A stretch of 6,383 bases of DNA, from NCBI GenBank assembly GCA_964349045.1, contig CAYGFI010000222.1:1-6383 (forward strand), given 5' to 3'. Shown in pieces: positions 1 through 6,305 of this stretch. The DNA is from JACJXF01 sp964349045. GTDB taxonomy: Bacteria; Bacteroidota; Bacteroidia; Bacteroidales; GCA-2748055. Each line of letters opens with the position of its first letter. Positions within the stretch are counted from its first letter, which is position 1. The notes under the pieces are model-generated. The model was not told the DNA's origin, did no database searches, and saw nothing but the letters and a program-made list of their open reading frames with translations. The position numbers and the translations under genes were made by a program.

Positions 1-44
1 GTAAGTTTTCAGAAATATCACACGATTATGTAACCAAAAAATAA
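1..44 (+). other. Possible 3' end of an upstream gene, or leader
   Basis: Two forward frames are open from the window edge: one ends at TAA 42-44 (final residues KFSEISHDYVTKK), the other at TAA 31-33 (final residues KYHTIM). Either could be the tail of an upstream gene in the same operon, which would put the first receiver gene only a few bases downstream of it. The stretch is too short to identify a family, and it could equally be an untranslated leader. I see no convincing promoter in it. Confidence 0.2.
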
Positions 45-48
45 AAAC

Positions 49-504
49 ATGAACAACGAAGTCGAAATTCTCCTTGTCGAAGACAACCCTAACGATGCAG
101 AACTTGCCTTAAGGGCATTGAAGAAAAACAATCTCGCCAATAATGTGATCCGGGTATGCGATGGCGAGGAGGCTCTGGATTTTATATTCGCCCGTGGGCA
201 GTTTAAGGATAGAAAACGGGAAAACACTCCAAAACTTATCCTTCTGGACCTGAAACTTCCTAAGGTTGATGGTTTGGAGGTTTTAAAGGCGCTAAAATCT
301 GACCCGGTTACAAAAATTATTCCGGTAGTTGTCCTTACATCTTCCAAGGAAGAAAACGATATGGTTGAAAGCTACAGATTGGGAGTAAACAGTTATATAG
401 TTAAACCCGTAGATTTTGACAAATTTATTGAATCAGTGAAAAATATAGGTATGTATTGGCTGCTTCTCAACCAGCAACCGGATATTAAAAAATTATTCAA
501 ATGA
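49..504 (+). CDS. Rcp1-type single-domain response regulator (CheY-like)
   Basis: A stand-alone phospho-receiver of 151 residues with no output domain. The acidic pair E11/D12 (LLVEDNPND), the phospho-acceptor D67 (LILLDLKLP), T97 (VVLTSS), the aromatic switch Y116 and K119-P120 are all present, so it should be phosphorylatable. The long, charged alpha2-beta3 loop (about residues 48-60) and the C-terminal YWLLLNQQP are typical of the Rcp1 subfamily, whose members usually take phosphate from a PAS- or phytochrome-type kinase. The start is ATG 49, preceded by an A-rich stretch without Shine-Dalgarno, normal for Bacteroidota. Its stop overlaps the start of the next gene in an ATGA, suggesting coupled translation and making the hybrid kinase downstream its likely partner. 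It acts in the cytoplasm; the output is unknown and probably works by protein contact. The family call is strong; the partner is inferred. Confidence 0.95.
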   Translation: MNNEVEILLVEDNPNDAELALRALKKNNLANNVIRVCDGEEALDFIFARGQFKDRKRENTPKLILLDLKLPKVDGLEVLKALKSDPVTKIIPVVVLTSSKEENDMVESYRLGVNSYIVKPVDFDKFIESVKNIGMYWLLLNQQPDIKKLFK

Positions 505-3500
505 CAGGGATAAAAAAACTGAAAATTCTATTTGTAGAAGACCTCCCTTCCGATACAGAACTTGCGGTTCTTGAACTTCGAAAGGAAGGGCTGATATCTG
601 AATATAAAAGGATCGATACACAGGATGAATGTATCAGAGTCCTGAACGAATTTAATCCTGATATCGTTATCTCCGATTATATGATGCCTGCCTATAATGG
701 TATGAGAGCGCTTATCGATGCAAGGGAGTATGATCCGTACATGCCATTTATCCTCCTCACCGGTTCAATGAATGAAGAAACAGCAGTGGAATGCCTGAAA
801 GCCGGGGCAAATGATTATGTTATTAAAGAACATATGACCAGGCTTCCTTTTGCAGTTAAGGAGGCTCTTGAAAAACACAAAAATGAAAAGGAGAAAAGAG
901 CCGCGGATCAATTACTAAAAGAAAATGTTGAAAAAATTCAAAGTATTTTCAGGGTAGCGCCTGTTGGTATTGGCCTTACAGTTAACAGGGTTTTTATGGA
1001 AGTAAATGATACTTTCTGTAAAATGACAGGTTATAGCCGAAAAGAGTTAATAGGAAAAAACACTGACTTATTGTATGAAACAAAAGATGAATACGAAAGT
1101 GCTGGTATTGATATATACAGTCAGTTGGCTGACAAGGAAACAGGATCTGTAGAAACAAAGTTGAAATGCAAAGACGGTAGCATAATAAATATTATTTTAA
1201 GCTTAACTCCTCTCGATAAAAATGATCCAAAGAAAGGAGTTTTATATTCTGTCATGGACTTTACCGAGAGAATACGCGCTGAAGAGGCGCTTGACCAGGA
1301 AAAGTACCTGATTTATTCCCTGCTTAATAATCTGCCGGATCATATCTATTTTAAGGACAGGGAAGGACGCTTCATCAGAATAAATAAATCTCAGGCACAA
1401 TTTTTCGGATTAAAAGATCCAAAGCAAGCCGTAGGAAAGTCAGACTTTGACTTCTTCACTGATGAACATGCACAGCAGGCATACGAAGATGAACAGGCAA
1501 TCATCCGGACCGGTCAACCAATAAGCATTGAGGAACGGGAGACATTTTCCAATGGCTCTGACACATGGGCTGCTACTGTCAAAATGCCTCTGCGCGACAA
1601 AGATGATAACATTATAGGAACATTTGGTATATCAAGGGATATCACCGAGCGAAAACTGGCGGAGGAGGCGTTGTACGAGAGTGAAGAACGATTCCGCAAT
1701 CTTTATAATGATGCATATGTAGGGCTTTACAGAACAAATTCGCAGGGAGTAATATTACTTGCAAACAGGAAATTGGTTAAAATGCTTGGTTTTCAATCCT
1801 TTGAAGAACTTGCTGCAAGAGACCTTGAAGAAGAAGGTTATGGTCCTTCCTATAAACGCCAGTCATTTTTTGATCAAATTGAGAAAGACGGTGAGGTTAA
1901 AGATCTGGAAGCTATATGGACATCCCGGGATGGAAAAGATATATTCGTAAGGGAAAATGCTAAAGCCATTTATGATTCTGAAGGAAAAATTATCTATTAC
2001 GATGGAACCGTGGAAGATATTACCGAACGAAAACAGTCTGAACAGGCGCTACGGAATAGCGAAGAGAATATGCGATATATTGTCAAACACGATCCCAATG
2101 CAATCGCTATGTATGATAATAATCTTAATTATATAGCTGTCAGTGACCGTTACTACCTGGATTATGATATCAGGGAACAGGATATAATTGGAAAGCATCA
2201 TTACGAAGTGTTTCCGGAGATGCCGCAAAAATGGAAGGATGTACATCAACGTTGTCTGGCAGGTGGGATAGAGCGAAATGATGATGATTATTTTGTGAGG
2301 CCCGATGGTTCAATAACCTATAACCGCTGGGAATGCCGGCCCTGGAAACGGGCTGACGGGGAAATCGGAGGTATAATCACCTATACCGAGGTAACCACCG
2401 AGCGTAAAATAGCAGAAAAGGCTCTACGGGAAAGCGAAGAAAAATTCCGGTCAATAATGGAAAATTCCGCGGATGCCATTTTTATTACGGATCCACAGGG
2501 GAAGTATGTGTATACCAACAAGGCAGTAACGGAGATGCTTGGTTTTACAGCAGAAGAGATGAAGACTAAGACAATCTTAGATATTGCACCTCCAAATAAA
2601 ATAGATGAAACTTTTAATAGTTTTAAGCAAATACTGAGCGAAGGTAAAGTCTTTACTGAACATGAACTTATAAAAAAAGATGGCAAATCCATTTTCACCG
2701 ACTTAAACGCGGTTTTATTACCCGGTGGACTCATATATGAGAGTTGCAGGGATATTACAGAAAAGAATCAGGCAAAAAAGGAATTGCTCAAACATCGTGA
2801 TCATCTTGAGGAATTGGTAAATGAACGGACAGAAGAGCTTAGTAAGGCAAAGAAAGAGGCAGAGGAAGCGAATAAAGCTAAGAGTGAATTTCTGGCCAAT
2901 ATGAGTCACGAAATCCGTACGCCCATGAATGCAGTGTTGGGATATTCTGAATTATTATCGAATCTTATCACGGGAGAAACTGAGAAAAATTATCTTGACT
3001 CCATAAAAACCAGTGGCAGGGGATTACTCACAATAATTAATGATATTCTTGATCTTTCAAAAATCGAAGCCGGTAAACTTGAATTCGAATTTGAATTTAT
3101 CGATGCTCACTCTTTTTTCAGTGAAATCCAAAAGATATTTTCCTTTAGTTTATGTGAAAAAAAATTAAAATTCATTCTGGATATTTCATCAAGTACTCCA
3201 ATGGGTTTATGTATAGATGAGATTCGTGTCCGGCAGATACTGGTGAACCTGGTTGGTAATGCAATAAAATTTACCAGTAAGGGATACGTCAAAATTTCAG
3301 TCTGGACTGAAAATCCTCATATTTTGAAAATAAATGATGTAAAAAATGAAAAGTATATCGATCTTATTATTGAGGTTGAAGATACCGGGATTGGTATCTC
3401 CGGGGAAATGCAAAAATTAATTTTTGAAGCATTTCAACAGGAAAACCGAAGAATTACTAAAAAATTTGGCGGAACCGGCCTTGGCCTGACTATTAGCAGA

Positions 3501-4367
3501 AGACTGGTTGAATTATTAAACGGCACGTTAACAGTCGAATCTGTCCTCAACAAGGGTAGTAAGTTCAAAGTTAAGATCCCTGATGTAAATTATACAAGAG
3601 ATCTTAATGTTACAGACAATGAGCTTGATTTCGATACTTCAGGTATAATTTTTGAGCCTGCAGTTTTAATAGTTGCTGATGATATAGAAATTAACCGCAG
3701 ACTCATTAAAGATGTTCTCAAAAATACTCCTATTAAAATTGTTGAAGCTGTAAATGGTGAACAGGCCTATAATCTGGCAAAGGAAATTGTCCCTGATCTT
3801 ATAATAGCAGATGTAAGAATGCCTGTCGTTGATGGATTTGAGCTGGCACAATTAATCAAAGAGGATCCGTTATTGCATAAAATTCCCATTATAGCCTATT
3901 CTGCTTCGGTGATGAAATCTCAAAAAGAAAAAATTCTTCAGGGAAATTTCGTCGGATTGCTCAGTAAACCTGTCAGGATCTCGGAATTATATCTTGAACT
4001 TGCAAATAATCTGCCCCACCGGACCCTGCTGCCAAAGAAAACTCCGGACCCCGTTCAACCCGGTGATATAATACCGGCTTTATCAGTTGAAGATAAAAGG
4101 GCCATTATTGATAAGCTAAATAATGAATTAATGGAAACCTGGAACAGCTTTTCAACCCATCAACCAAAAGAGCTGGTAAAGGAATTCGGAAACAGTATTA
4201 AGGACCTGGGAGATAAATTCAACATTACTATGTTCACGAAATATGGGAACGATCTTGTTGTTGCTATTAATTCTTTTAACATAGAGGCCCTGATCAAACT
4301 GATCAACCACTATCCCAAATTGATAGAAAAGTTTACGGATCATATTAAAAAATCTCCCAATGGATAA
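501..4367 (+). CDS. Hybrid histidine kinase: REC-PAS(x5)-HisKA-HATPase-REC-helical tail
   Basis: A 1288-residue cytoplasmic sensor kinase with no visible membrane segment or signal peptide. An N-terminal receiver (about 7-122) carries E13/D14, phospho-acceptor D59 (IVISDYMMP), T87 and K109, but E110 replaces the usual proline after the lysine. Five PAS domains follow at about 141-258, 270-391, 396-513, 520-638 and 646-757, each ending in a DITERK-like S-box linker. A coiled coil (about 760-796) leads to HisKA with H803 (NMSHEIRTPMN). The HATPase has the N box N916/N920, G1 box DTGIGIS (D961) and G2 box GGTGLGL (990-996), so it looks active. A second receiver (1054-1168) has D1060/D1061, D1104 (IADVRMP), S1134 and K1156-P1157. 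The last ~95 residues are predicted helical without an Hpt-type HxxKG motif. The start ATG 501 overlaps the previous stop; the 3' end overlaps the next start by 8 bp. The ligands of the PAS domains cannot be told from sequence. Confidence 0.95.
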   Translation: MTGIKKLKILFVEDLPSDTELAVLELRKEGLISEYKRIDTQDECIRVLNEFNPDIVISDYMMPAYNGMRALIDAREYDPYMPFILLTGSMNEETAVECLKAGANDYVIKEHMTRLPFAVKEALEKHKNEKEKRAADQLLKENVEKIQSIFRVAPVGIGLTVNRVFMEVNDTFCKMTGYSRKELIGKNTDLLYETKDEYESAGIDIYSQLADKETGSVETKLKCKDGSIINIILSLTPLDKNDPKKGVLYSVMDFTERIRAEEALDQEKYLIYSLLNNLPDHIYFKDREGRFIRINKSQAQFFGLKDPKQAVGKSDFDFFTDEHAQQAYEDEQAIIRTGQPISIEERETFSNGSDTWAATVKMPLRDKDDNIIGTFGISRDITERKLAEEALYESEERFRNLYNDAYVGLYRTNSQGVILLANRKLVKMLGFQSFEELAARDLEEEGYGPSYKRQSFFDQIEKDGEVKDLEAIWTSRDGKDIFVRENAKAIYDSEGKIIYYDGTVEDITERKQSEQALRNSEENMRYIVKHDPNAIAMYDNNLNYIAVSDRYYLDYDIREQDIIGKHHYEVFPEMPQKWKDVHQRCLAGGIERNDDDYFVRPDGSITYNRWECRPWKRADGEIGGIITYTEVTTERKIAEKALRESEEKFRSIMENSADAIFITDPQGKYVYTNKAVTEMLGFTAEEMKTKTILDIAPPNKIDETFNSFKQILSEGKVFTEHELIKKDGKSIFTDLNAVLLPGGLIYESCRDITEKNQAKKELLKHRDHLEELVNERTEELSKAKKEAEEANKAKSEFLANMSHEIRTPMNAVLGYSELLSNLITGETEKNYLDSIKTSGRGLLTIINDILDLSKIEAGKLEFEFEFIDAHSFFSEIQKIFSFSLCEKKLKFILDISSSTPMGLCIDEIRVRQILVNLVGNAIKFTSKGYVKISVWTENPHILKINDVKNEKYIDLIIEVEDTGIGISGEMQKLIFEAFQQENRRITKKFGGTGLGLTISRRLVELLNGTLTVESVLNKGSKFKVKIPDVNYTRDLNVTDNELDFDTSGIIFEPAVLIVADDIEINRRLIKDVLKNTPIKIVEAVNGEQAYNLAKEIVPDLIIADVRMPVVDGFELAQLIKEDPLLHKIPIIAYSASVMKSQKEKILQGNFVGLLSKPVRISELYLELANNLPHRTLLPKKTPDPVQPGDIIPALSVEDKRAIIDKLNNELMETWNSFSTHQPKELVKEFGNSIKDLGDKFNITMFTKYGNDLVVAINSFNIEALIKLINHYPKLIEKFTDHIKKSPNG

Positions 4368-5532
4368 CCCTCAACCCAAATTGCTGATTGTAGATGATAA
4401 CCCGAAAAATCTTCAGGTATTAGGTATGACACTGGAGCAACACAATTACCGGGTTGAATTTTCAATTAACGGGGAATCAGCTTTAGAATGGATAAAAAAG
4501 CAGGTTTTTGATCTGATTCTTCTTGATGTTATGATGCCTGGAATGAATGGCCTTGAAGTTTGCAAAATTATCAGGACAAATAAGAACTATGATGATGTAC
4601 CTATTATATTTTTAAGTGCAGAGACAGATAAAAACACCATACTTGAAGGATTTGAACTGGGAGCACAGGACTATATCACAAAGCCATTTGATTCAAGGGA
4701 ATTGCTGGCAAGGGTAAAAACCCATCTTGAATTAAAGTCCCACAGGGAGCAATTAAAGATGACAAATCAAATCCTCGAATTAAAAGTGGCTGAAAGAACC
4801 TCTGAGTTAAAAAAATCCAATGAAAAACTTGCAAAATCAAATGAGGAATTGATGGAGCTGGACAATGTTAAAACTGAGTTTTTAAACATTATAAGCCATG
4901 AGATCCGTACTCCGTTAAATGGTATTGTCGGGCCCATTGAATTAATCAAAAGCGAACTTAATGACAGTAAATTAACAAAGCTTTTTGAAATCCTTGAATC
5001 GTCCGTTTCGCGGCTTGAAAAATTTACTCTTACCGCGTTAGCCATAACCGAATTAAAAACCGGCTTAAGAAAAGACAGCTTAAAAAAAATCAATCTTAGT
5101 GAGTTGATTCAAAATACTTTACTTGCAATTAATGAGCAATCAAAACCAAAAAATATTAAATTCGATACCAGTTCGTTTTCAGCAAAAGATTTAATTACCG
5201 GAGATTTAAACCTTCTGACGATGTGTTTTAAAGGAATACTGGAGAATGCTGTTATCTATTCTCCTTCCGGCGGAACGGTAATGATCCGTGTTGAAAATAA
5301 AAATAATAGTACCTCATGTGAAATTTCTGATGAGGGTCCGGGCTTTTCTGAAATTGCTCTGAAAAATCTTTTTAAACTATTCAGGCCGGGAGAAACTCAC
5401 GTTGATGAGAATTTAGGAGTGGACCTTACTTTAGCAAAGTTAATTATGGAAGCCCATTCGGGAAAAATAATAATCGAAAATTTAAAAAATAAGGGAGCGA
5501 TGGTAAAACTGATTTTTCCGTCAGTTGATTAA
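4360..5532 (+). CDS. Receiver-histidine kinase (REC-coiled coil-HisKA-HATPase)
   Basis: A 390-residue soluble kinase in which a receiver provides the input. The receiver (about 7-122) has D12/D13, phospho-acceptor D56 (LILLDVMMPG), S86 and K108-P109. A coiled coil (about 122-170) connects it to HisKA with H180 (IISHEIRTPLNG). The HATPase has an N box with N296 (ILENAVIYS) and a G1 box DEGPG (D324). The G2 box reads NLGVDL (351-356) where GxGLGL is usual, so two of its three glycines are replaced, which may weaken ATP binding. The start ATG 4360 lies inside the end of the preceding gene (8-bp overlap), implying coupling; the gene ends with tandem in-frame stops TAA-TAG (5530-5535). The likely role is to receive phosphate from the large hybrid kinase and relay or modulate it. 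The family is certain; the relay direction is inferred. Confidence 0.93.
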   Translation: MDNPQPKLLIVDDNPKNLQVLGMTLEQHNYRVEFSINGESALEWIKKQVFDLILLDVMMPGMNGLEVCKIIRTNKNYDDVPIIFLSAETDKNTILEGFELGAQDYITKPFDSRELLARVKTHLELKSHREQLKMTNQILELKVAERTSELKKSNEKLAKSNEELMELDNVKTEFLNIISHEIRTPLNGIVGPIELIKSELNDSKLTKLFEILESSVSRLEKFTLTALAITELKTGLRKDSLKKINLSELIQNTLLAINEQSKPKNIKFDTSSFSAKDLITGDLNLLTMCFKGILENAVIYSPSGGTVMIRVENKNNSTSCEISDEGPGFSEIALKNLFKLFRPGETHVDENLGVDLTLAKLIMEAHSGKIIIENLKNKGAMVKLIFPSVD

Positions 5533-5582
5533 TAGCCATAATTGAAATAAATAATTCTTGTTGAAATAGTATTAAGTTCATT
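5533..5582. other. Short intergenic spacer, no recognised signal
   Basis: Fifty AT-rich bases separate the second kinase from the broken receiver gene. I see no terminator hairpin and no convincing Bacteroidota promoter (TTTG ... TAnnTTTG), so the remnant was probably once the last member of the same operon. Confidence 0.4.
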
Positions 5583-5829
5583 ATGAAAATAAAACCTCAA
5601 AAAACCGGATCTTCCAAAGGAGTAATTCTCATGGTTGATGACAATCTTAAGAATTTGCAGGTTTTAGGCAATTTATTGGATGATGATGGGTATAATGTCG
5701 AATTTGCCTTAAATGGTCAGACTGCCCTGAACTGGGTCAGGAAAAAAGATACTTGTTCAAACATTTAAAAATTGGAAGGGTGATCTGGATCAGGTTGATG
5801 ATGTCACTGTGTTTGGATTAAGAATATGA
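5583..5829 (+). pseudogene. Remnant of a receiver-SpoIIE (PP2C) phosphatase response regulator, centre deleted
   Basis: The 5' part (ATG 5583 to about 5745) encodes the first half of a receiver: acidic pair D19/D20 (LMVDDNLKNLQVLG) through helix 2 (NGQTALNWVRKK). It then stops being receiver-like exactly where the phospho-Asp strand should begin, and its frame ends at TAA 5766-5768. In the next frame, from about 5746 to TGA 5827-5829, the sequence reads KKILVQTF, then N-WKGDLDQVDDVTVFGLRI. This is the characteristic C-terminus of SpoIIE/RsbU-type serine phosphatases, including the DD-V-T metal-site motif. The two parts differ by one frame and meet in an A-rich run (5742-5747). The simplest reading is an internal deletion of a receiver-SpoIIE protein that would have been the output of the operon. 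The missing parts include the phospho-Asp, the linker and nearly all of the phosphatase fold, so no function is expected. A fusion of remnants from two different genes is the alternative. Confidence 0.72.
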
Positions 5830-5957
5830 TTTGTTAATTGTGTGCGTCTCAAATGTGGTTCAGTCGCCGGAAACACGATCCTGCTTAAAATCCTCAAGGG
5901 TAGCTACAGATCAGCAAGTGGAAATATTCTCATTAACGGACATGATATCCGTCCAAA
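5830..5957 (+). pseudogene. Decayed fragment of an ABC transporter ATPase
   Basis: Translated in the frame of GTG 5842, the sequence aligns by eye with the Walker A region of ABC ATPases. VRLKCGSVAGNT occupies the place of a typical VALVGGSGSGKT, followed by ILLKILKGSY and SGNILINGHDI, which match the strand and turn after Walker A in exporter-type ABC proteins. The P-loop is ruined (Gly to Val, Lys to Asn). An in-frame stop (5827-5829) lies just upstream, and nothing after 5957 matches: Q-loop, signature motif and Walker B are absent. This is a fragment of about 38 codons, not a working gene. It may be debris from a neighbouring transporter gene or from a recombination event. The family match is by recognition only, not by search. 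Confidence 0.55.
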
Positions 5958-5992
5958 TGTCTGTTGCCTGTTGACTGCTGACTATTGCCGGG
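5958..5992 (+). repeat. Degenerate heptamer tandem array, 5 units
   Basis: Five consecutive 7-mers can be read: TGTCTGT, TGCCTGT, TGACTGC, TGACTAT, TGCCGGG. All begin with TG and have C at position 4; position 5 is T in four units. The ABC-like similarity ends exactly where the array starts, so the array marks a break point. With only five diverged units, chance is not excluded. Confidence 0.45.
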
Positions 5993-6014
5993 CAAAATTC
6001 CGTTTGGGTATAAT
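5985..6014 (+). promoter_or_regulatory. Weak candidate promoter (TTGCCG-18-TATAAT)
   Basis: TTGCCG (5985-5990) and a perfect TATAAT (6009-6014) are 18 bases apart, resembling a classical sigma-70 promoter that would transcribe the structured region and the tRNA. The usual Bacteroidota element TAnnTTTG is not seen at proper spacing here, so this is a weak call. Confidence 0.2.
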
Positions 6015-6040
6015 AGACTTTTGTAGTATATTCGCGAACT

Positions 6041-6078
6041 GTTTTTTGAAATACTTGCCTTCATTTAGCCCGGATGGC
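6041..6078 (+). repeat. Direct repeat copy A (duplicate of tRNA-Leu upstream and 5' end)
   Basis: These 38 bases match 6193-6230 without gaps at 33 of 38 positions, 152 bases upstream. The shared ends are GTTTTTTGAAATA on the left and GCCCGGATGGC on the right; the latter is identical to the first 11 bases of the tRNA-Leu gene. After the repeat the tRNA-like sequence does not continue here, so this copy is not a tRNA gene. Confidence 0.8.
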
Positions 6079-6082
6079 AGGG

Positions 6083-6181
6083 CCGACCGTAATGAAAAGC
6101 TCCGGTGGAGCTTTTTAGGGAGGAGCCAGCCTGCAGGGCGGGAGCAATTCCGCCAGCCCTGGAAGGAACGTTTTGGTTAGG
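6083..6181 (+). ncRNA. Candidate structured RNA element (three-helix fold)
   Basis: This stretch is GC-richer than its surroundings and full of complementary segments. CCGACC (6083-6088) can pair with GGTTAGG (6175-6181, one bulge and one G-U), closing two hairpins. The first is a perfect 9-bp stem, AAAAGCTCC with GGAGCTTTT (6095-6103/6107-6115). The second has GGCGG/CCGCC (6137-6141/6150-6154) extended by CCAG/CTGG (6126-6129/6159-6162). An alternative 6-bp stem, CAGGGC/GCCCTG (6134-6139/6156-6161), competes with it. It matches no RNA family I know. It could be a small RNA, a leader of the tRNA transcript, or a dispersed repeat. The pairing is seen; function is inferred, and covariation is untested. 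Confidence 0.35.
6095..6116 (+). terminator. Terminator-like hairpin upstream of tRNA-Leu
   Basis: A perfect 9-bp inverted repeat (6095-6103 with 6107-6115) with a 3-base loop (GGT) ends in a run of five T. The A/T symmetry would let it work in either direction. It may end transcription from the operon side or be a helix of the structured element. Confidence 0.4.
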
Positions 6182-6192
6182 ATCACAAAATT

Positions 6193-6230
6193 GTTTTTTG
6201 AAATATATGTCATCATTTTGCCCGGATGGC
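6193..6230 (+). repeat. Direct repeat copy B, running into tRNA-Leu
   Basis: The second copy of the 38-base repeat at 6041-6078. Bases 6193-6219 lie upstream of the tRNA and 6220-6230 are its 5' acceptor strand and the bases before the D arm. The five differences all lie in the part upstream of the tRNA, while the 11 tRNA bases are identical. Confidence 0.8.
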
Positions 6231-6303
6231 GGAATTGGTAGACGCGCTGGTCTCAAACACCAGTGGTAGCGATACTGTGCCGGTTCGATCCCGGCTCCGG
6301 GTA
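6220..6303 (+). tRNA. tRNA-Leu (anticodon CAA)
   Basis: An 84-base class II tRNA. The acceptor stem pairs GCCCGGA (6220-6226) with TCCGGGT (6296-6302), with one G-U at the first pair, and discriminator A6303. The D loop contains GG. The anticodon stem CTGGT/ACCAG (6247-6251/6259-6263) holds the loop CTCAAAC with anticodon CAA at 6254-6256, reading UUG leucine codons. A 15-base variable arm (6264-6278) and a T arm GCCGG-TTCGATC-CCGGC (6279-6295) complete it. CCA is not encoded (CTA follows), so it must be added by nucleotidyltransferase. All arms look intact, so it should be functional. Its upstream region is partly duplicated 152 bases earlier. Confidence 0.97.
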
Positions 6304-6305
6304 CT

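Noticed and set aside
1260..2770. Repeated DITERK/SEE-FR segments as DNA repeats or a CRISPR-like array
   Set aside because: They are the diverged linker ends of consecutive PAS domains, explained at the protein level.
2381..2909. Reverse-strand open frames inside the hybrid kinase
   Set aside because: They lie antisense to well-conserved PAS and HisKA coding sequence and show no recognisable domain; they are shadows of the true frame.
4767..5093. Reverse-strand 108-codon open frame inside the second kinase
   Set aside because: It is antisense to the coiled coil and HisKA region, whose forward translation carries clear conserved motifs; no independent coding evidence.
6031..6038. Perfect palindrome TTCGCGAA as an operator
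   Set aside because: Eight bases alone are too short and isolated to support a binding site.
6068..6110. A second tRNA gene starting at repeat copy A
   Set aside because: Only the first 11 bases match; no D arm, anticodon arm or T arm follows.
5842..6180. Forward 112-codon open frame from GTG 5842 as an intact gene
   Set aside because: Only the first ~38 codons resemble a protein (ABC ATPase); the rest crosses the heptamer array, repeat copy A and the hairpins, so it is accidental.
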